DNA from: Manihot esculenta
Lineage: Eukaryota; Streptophyta; Magnoliopsida; Malpighiales; Euphorbiaceae
Direction: 5' to 3'
DNA: 64,000 bases
Assembly: GCF_001659605.2 (NCBI RefSeq)
Contig: NC_035174.2
Location: 7,932,402 to 7,996,401, forward strand
Below the pieces are notes generated by a model. It made no database searches and had not been told where the DNA came from. It saw only the letters and a program-made list of their open reading frames with translations. Of this stretch, positions 61,398 to 64,000 are shown piece by piece (position 1 is the first letter of the stretch; every line of letters starts with the position of its first letter). The position numbers and the translations under genes were made by a program.

Positions 61398-64000
61398 GGG
61401 TAAGAAAGAAAAAAAAATGAAAAACAAAGTTCTTCAAAATTAGATAGAAGAAAACAGAACAATAACAGAGGAAATCAGAGTGAAGTGAACATCATTCTGG
61501 TCAATGCAAAATAGCAGAAGACCTCTGCACAAAAAGGAAAGAAACGAAATTGAGGACTTAAACCACCAAATTGGTGCAAAAATCTTAAAAGGGACCCTGT
61601 TGAAAACCACTGATAGAGAAGTATTAGTAAAAGTAGCAGCAGTGGAGAGAAAAGAGAAGCATAGTAAGAAAGCAAAACTCAAGAACTTGCACTGGCTTCC
61701 TTGTGATTATGGAAAGAAATATAGAGGCAGAGAACACAAGACTTAAGCACACATCTCAAAACTGAGGAAGTAATAATAGTAATGACAGTAAATATACGAA
61801 CAGATCTAGTAGTAAGTGTGGAGGAGATTGAGTTGTGTTGTTCAGAAAGCGAAAGGAAGGAAAGGTATACGGTTTTTGCTATGAACCCACGAGAGACATT
61901 GTTTTCACATATTTGTGAATTATTTCCATTAACAAAAAAGATAAGCTATTATAAGTTTTTCATTAAATATTTTACTTCGAATGGTAAAAAGGAAGCAGCA
62001 GGTTCAGAATTTACGGTTGGGGAGGTGGTTAAAGAGGAGATATGAATTAGAAAACTTTAGGCCTTAGGGTTAGGCTTGAGAGGAGGAAGAAGAAGAAGGG
62101 GGACCATTATCCATTGGCCATGCAAGAAGAAAATGATATGCATGTAAATGCATGCAAGACAAAGTTTCGGTTTGGGTTTCGCTTTTCTGTTCTTTCTTTC
62201 TGGGGAGGATTGGGGTCTAGTTAGAAGTTGTCAGATAGAGAGAGACACAGTAAAGGACAGCACAAGCATTGAGGTTATAAAAAGTAAGGACACTGCTGAA
62301 ACCTGCAAATAGGTTTAGCGAAAGAGTTAAAGTCTTGTTGGAGTAAATAGCAGCTTGTTCTTGAGAGATGCTCATTCAAGGCAACAAAACAATTGCCCCG
62401 CTTTTTACATAAAATCTTTTCACTTCATAGATACCATGTTCTCATCTTTGACACTATTGGTTCCTTTTTCTCTTTATGTCTTTTTCGGATTTATTTGTTT
62501 TATTTCCTTTCATATTAAACTTTTTTATGTTTAAATCTCTAACTTCTCATATCAAGAGATAAACGCTTGAATAATAAGCACTCCAAGGCTTAGTCTGGTG
62601 GAAAGTGCATCCTGTAGTCTTGAAAGGTCTAAGGCTTAGTCTGGTGGAAAGAGATACCACTGATAGCCTTTGCTTCTCTTCTAATTTGCAATGCTCACAT
62701 CCTCCAACCCATTACAATCCTATACTAATTTTAACATGATTCCCATCATTCTCCTTTCCAGAAAATTCTTAAAATCAACAAAATTCCCCAAACCATCAAC
62801 AAGCGAAATTATACACTGCTGCCAATTTTACACAATCAATAGAAGTGATATCAAGTAAAATCTCCATAATGATGATAATCAAATGAGTTGATAAAAAAAA
62901 AAGTCTGAAGGAAGAGAGCAAATTTCCATTATGTACAACAACATGGCACAAAGTATAATTGGTACTATAATATTAATTTTGAAAAAATTTTAAAAAAGAA
63001 AAATCGTCTTTGGCTAAGGAGAGTAATTATCGGAGTCGCAATTTATTTCAGGTAACTGGTGGCGTAGCCTAATGGAGGCATTTAAGTTTGATCGCGAGGA
63101 AAGGTTGCTCCGAGGACGTTGTGTGCGGGACGTTGTTGCTGGGAATGATCGTAGTTGATTATCGGTGGTTACTGCAAGCCGATGGTAGTCAAAGGAGAGC
63201 TTCCATCACTGATGATGCAAATCGCGAGCAAAAGATTCATGGGAAGCTCATCCATTACTCAGCCAATGAAAGATGGGTGCCAGAAGAGGAAATAAGAAAA
63301 AGGAAAAGATACGATTTTGGTAAAGGAAATTGATGATAATTTTGTAATTTTTTTCGTACTCTTTCTCATTTGATCAATGATTACACTAATTGAATATTTA
63401 ACCAAAAAACTTAATAGTTTTATTTTGAAAATATGAGAAACATTTTAGTTGGTACTTATAACTATAAGGACTTAATAATTAATTTTATTAAAATCTAAGT
63501 ATCCTATAATAATTTTTCCTAACAAAAATTTGTCGGCTGAATTAGGTTTCGATGTCCAATCCTTTATCATATAAAAAAATTTCTACAATAATATATTTTA
63601 ATTTTTATCAAAATAAATTTAGTCCAATTGATTATTAAGTCCTTGACCAAATCACACCTCCTCTTAATAGTAATGGAATGTGAAATAAATTAAAAGTTTA
63701 TTTTTCAGTTTATATATAATTTTAATTTTAAAAAAATATTAAAATACACTTACATATTTAATTTGATAATAAATATATCTAAATAAATCTAATATGATTT
63801 AGATTCTACTCCTCTAAATTTTTAATTTTCATTTAAAAAAAATTAAAATATTTTTTAAATTTTACAAAATTTATTAATTAATTATTTTATTAGTTTTAAT
63901 TATTAATTATTTTATTATTAAATTTTTGTTCGTTTAAAAAAATTTATTAATTTTTTCGTGGAGAAAGTCAACGACTACCGGTGTCTATTTTGCGGGTAAG
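61398..64000. other. Upstream region of the LRR gene, no further gene recognised
   Basis: 61398-62100 is the promoter and leader side of the LRR gene. At 62587-62650 the 19-mer GGCTTAGTCTGGTGGAAAG occurs twice, 44 bp apart. 63060-63340 is GC-richer and open in two frames (MEAFKFDREERLLRGR from 63073; another frame to 63333) but matches no family I know. The last 600 bp are AT-rich. Confidence 0.35.
62587..62650. repeat. Short direct duplication
   Basis: Two copies of AAGGCTTAGTCTGGTGGAAAG separated by about 25 bp. GGCTTAGTCTGGTGG is loosely like a polymerase III A box, so a SINE head is possible, but no B box is seen. Confidence 0.5.

Noticed and set aside
1..64000. CRISPR arrays, operons, ribosome binding sites, prokaryotic terminators
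   Set aside because: The window is plant nuclear DNA; simple repeats present have no spacer structure. No tRNA or rRNA gene was seen either.

Overview
The window is nuclear DNA of a eudicot plant. The evidence is long AT-rich intergenic DNA, GT-AG introns, plant-only gene families (arabinogalactan protein, IDA peptide, MIZU-KUSSEI-type DUF617, bacterial-type PEP carboxylase) and LTR and LINE debris. A member of the Malpighiales, perhaps Euphorbiaceae, fits the general look, but the sequence alone does not prove this. Nine protein genes can be supported, and I rebuilt their exons by reading splice sites and checking frame and length.

Left part (1-13 kb), gene-dense: a lysine-rich GPI-anchored arabinogalactan protein on the + strand (1113-1966), followed by a run of minus-strand genes. 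These are a DNL/Zim17-type zinc-ribbon protein (2216-3824), two small paralogous Lys/Ala/Pro-rich proteins with identical exon sizes (4479-4760 and 7432-7702), and an ABCG half-transporter close to ABCG21 (9700-12758).

Middle part: an AT-rich stretch of about 12.6 kb without a recognisable gene, then a 20-exon bacterial-type phosphoenolpyruvate carboxylase (PPC4; 25370-37286, minus). Next come about 8 kb of very AT-rich DNA with a LINE RNase H fragment, and an intronless MIZ1-like DUF617 gene (45935-46732, plus).

Right part: an IDA abscission-peptide precursor (51955-52227, minus) and a two-exon LRR receptor-like protein of the PII-2 type (59454-61397, minus). Between and inside them lie repeats: three copies of a dispersed GC-richer repeat, one of them split by a 2241-bp solo LTR with a 5-bp target duplication, and several LINE 3' remnants. 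The LRR gene intron carries a 265-bp foldback element with perfect 122-bp arms that match the 3' end of the solo LTR.

The genes do not form a pathway; they are ordinary neighbours. The order AGP - Zim17-type protein - PPC4 - IDA - LRR protein matches, from memory, the Arabidopsis order At1g68725, At1g68730, At1g68750, At1g68765, At1g68780, so the window looks like a conserved syntenic block. Here the two small paralogs, ABCG21 and the MIZ1-like gene are interspersed, and no PHO1;H1 or NUDT1 was recognised. The most unusual object is the foldback element made from inverted LTR ends.
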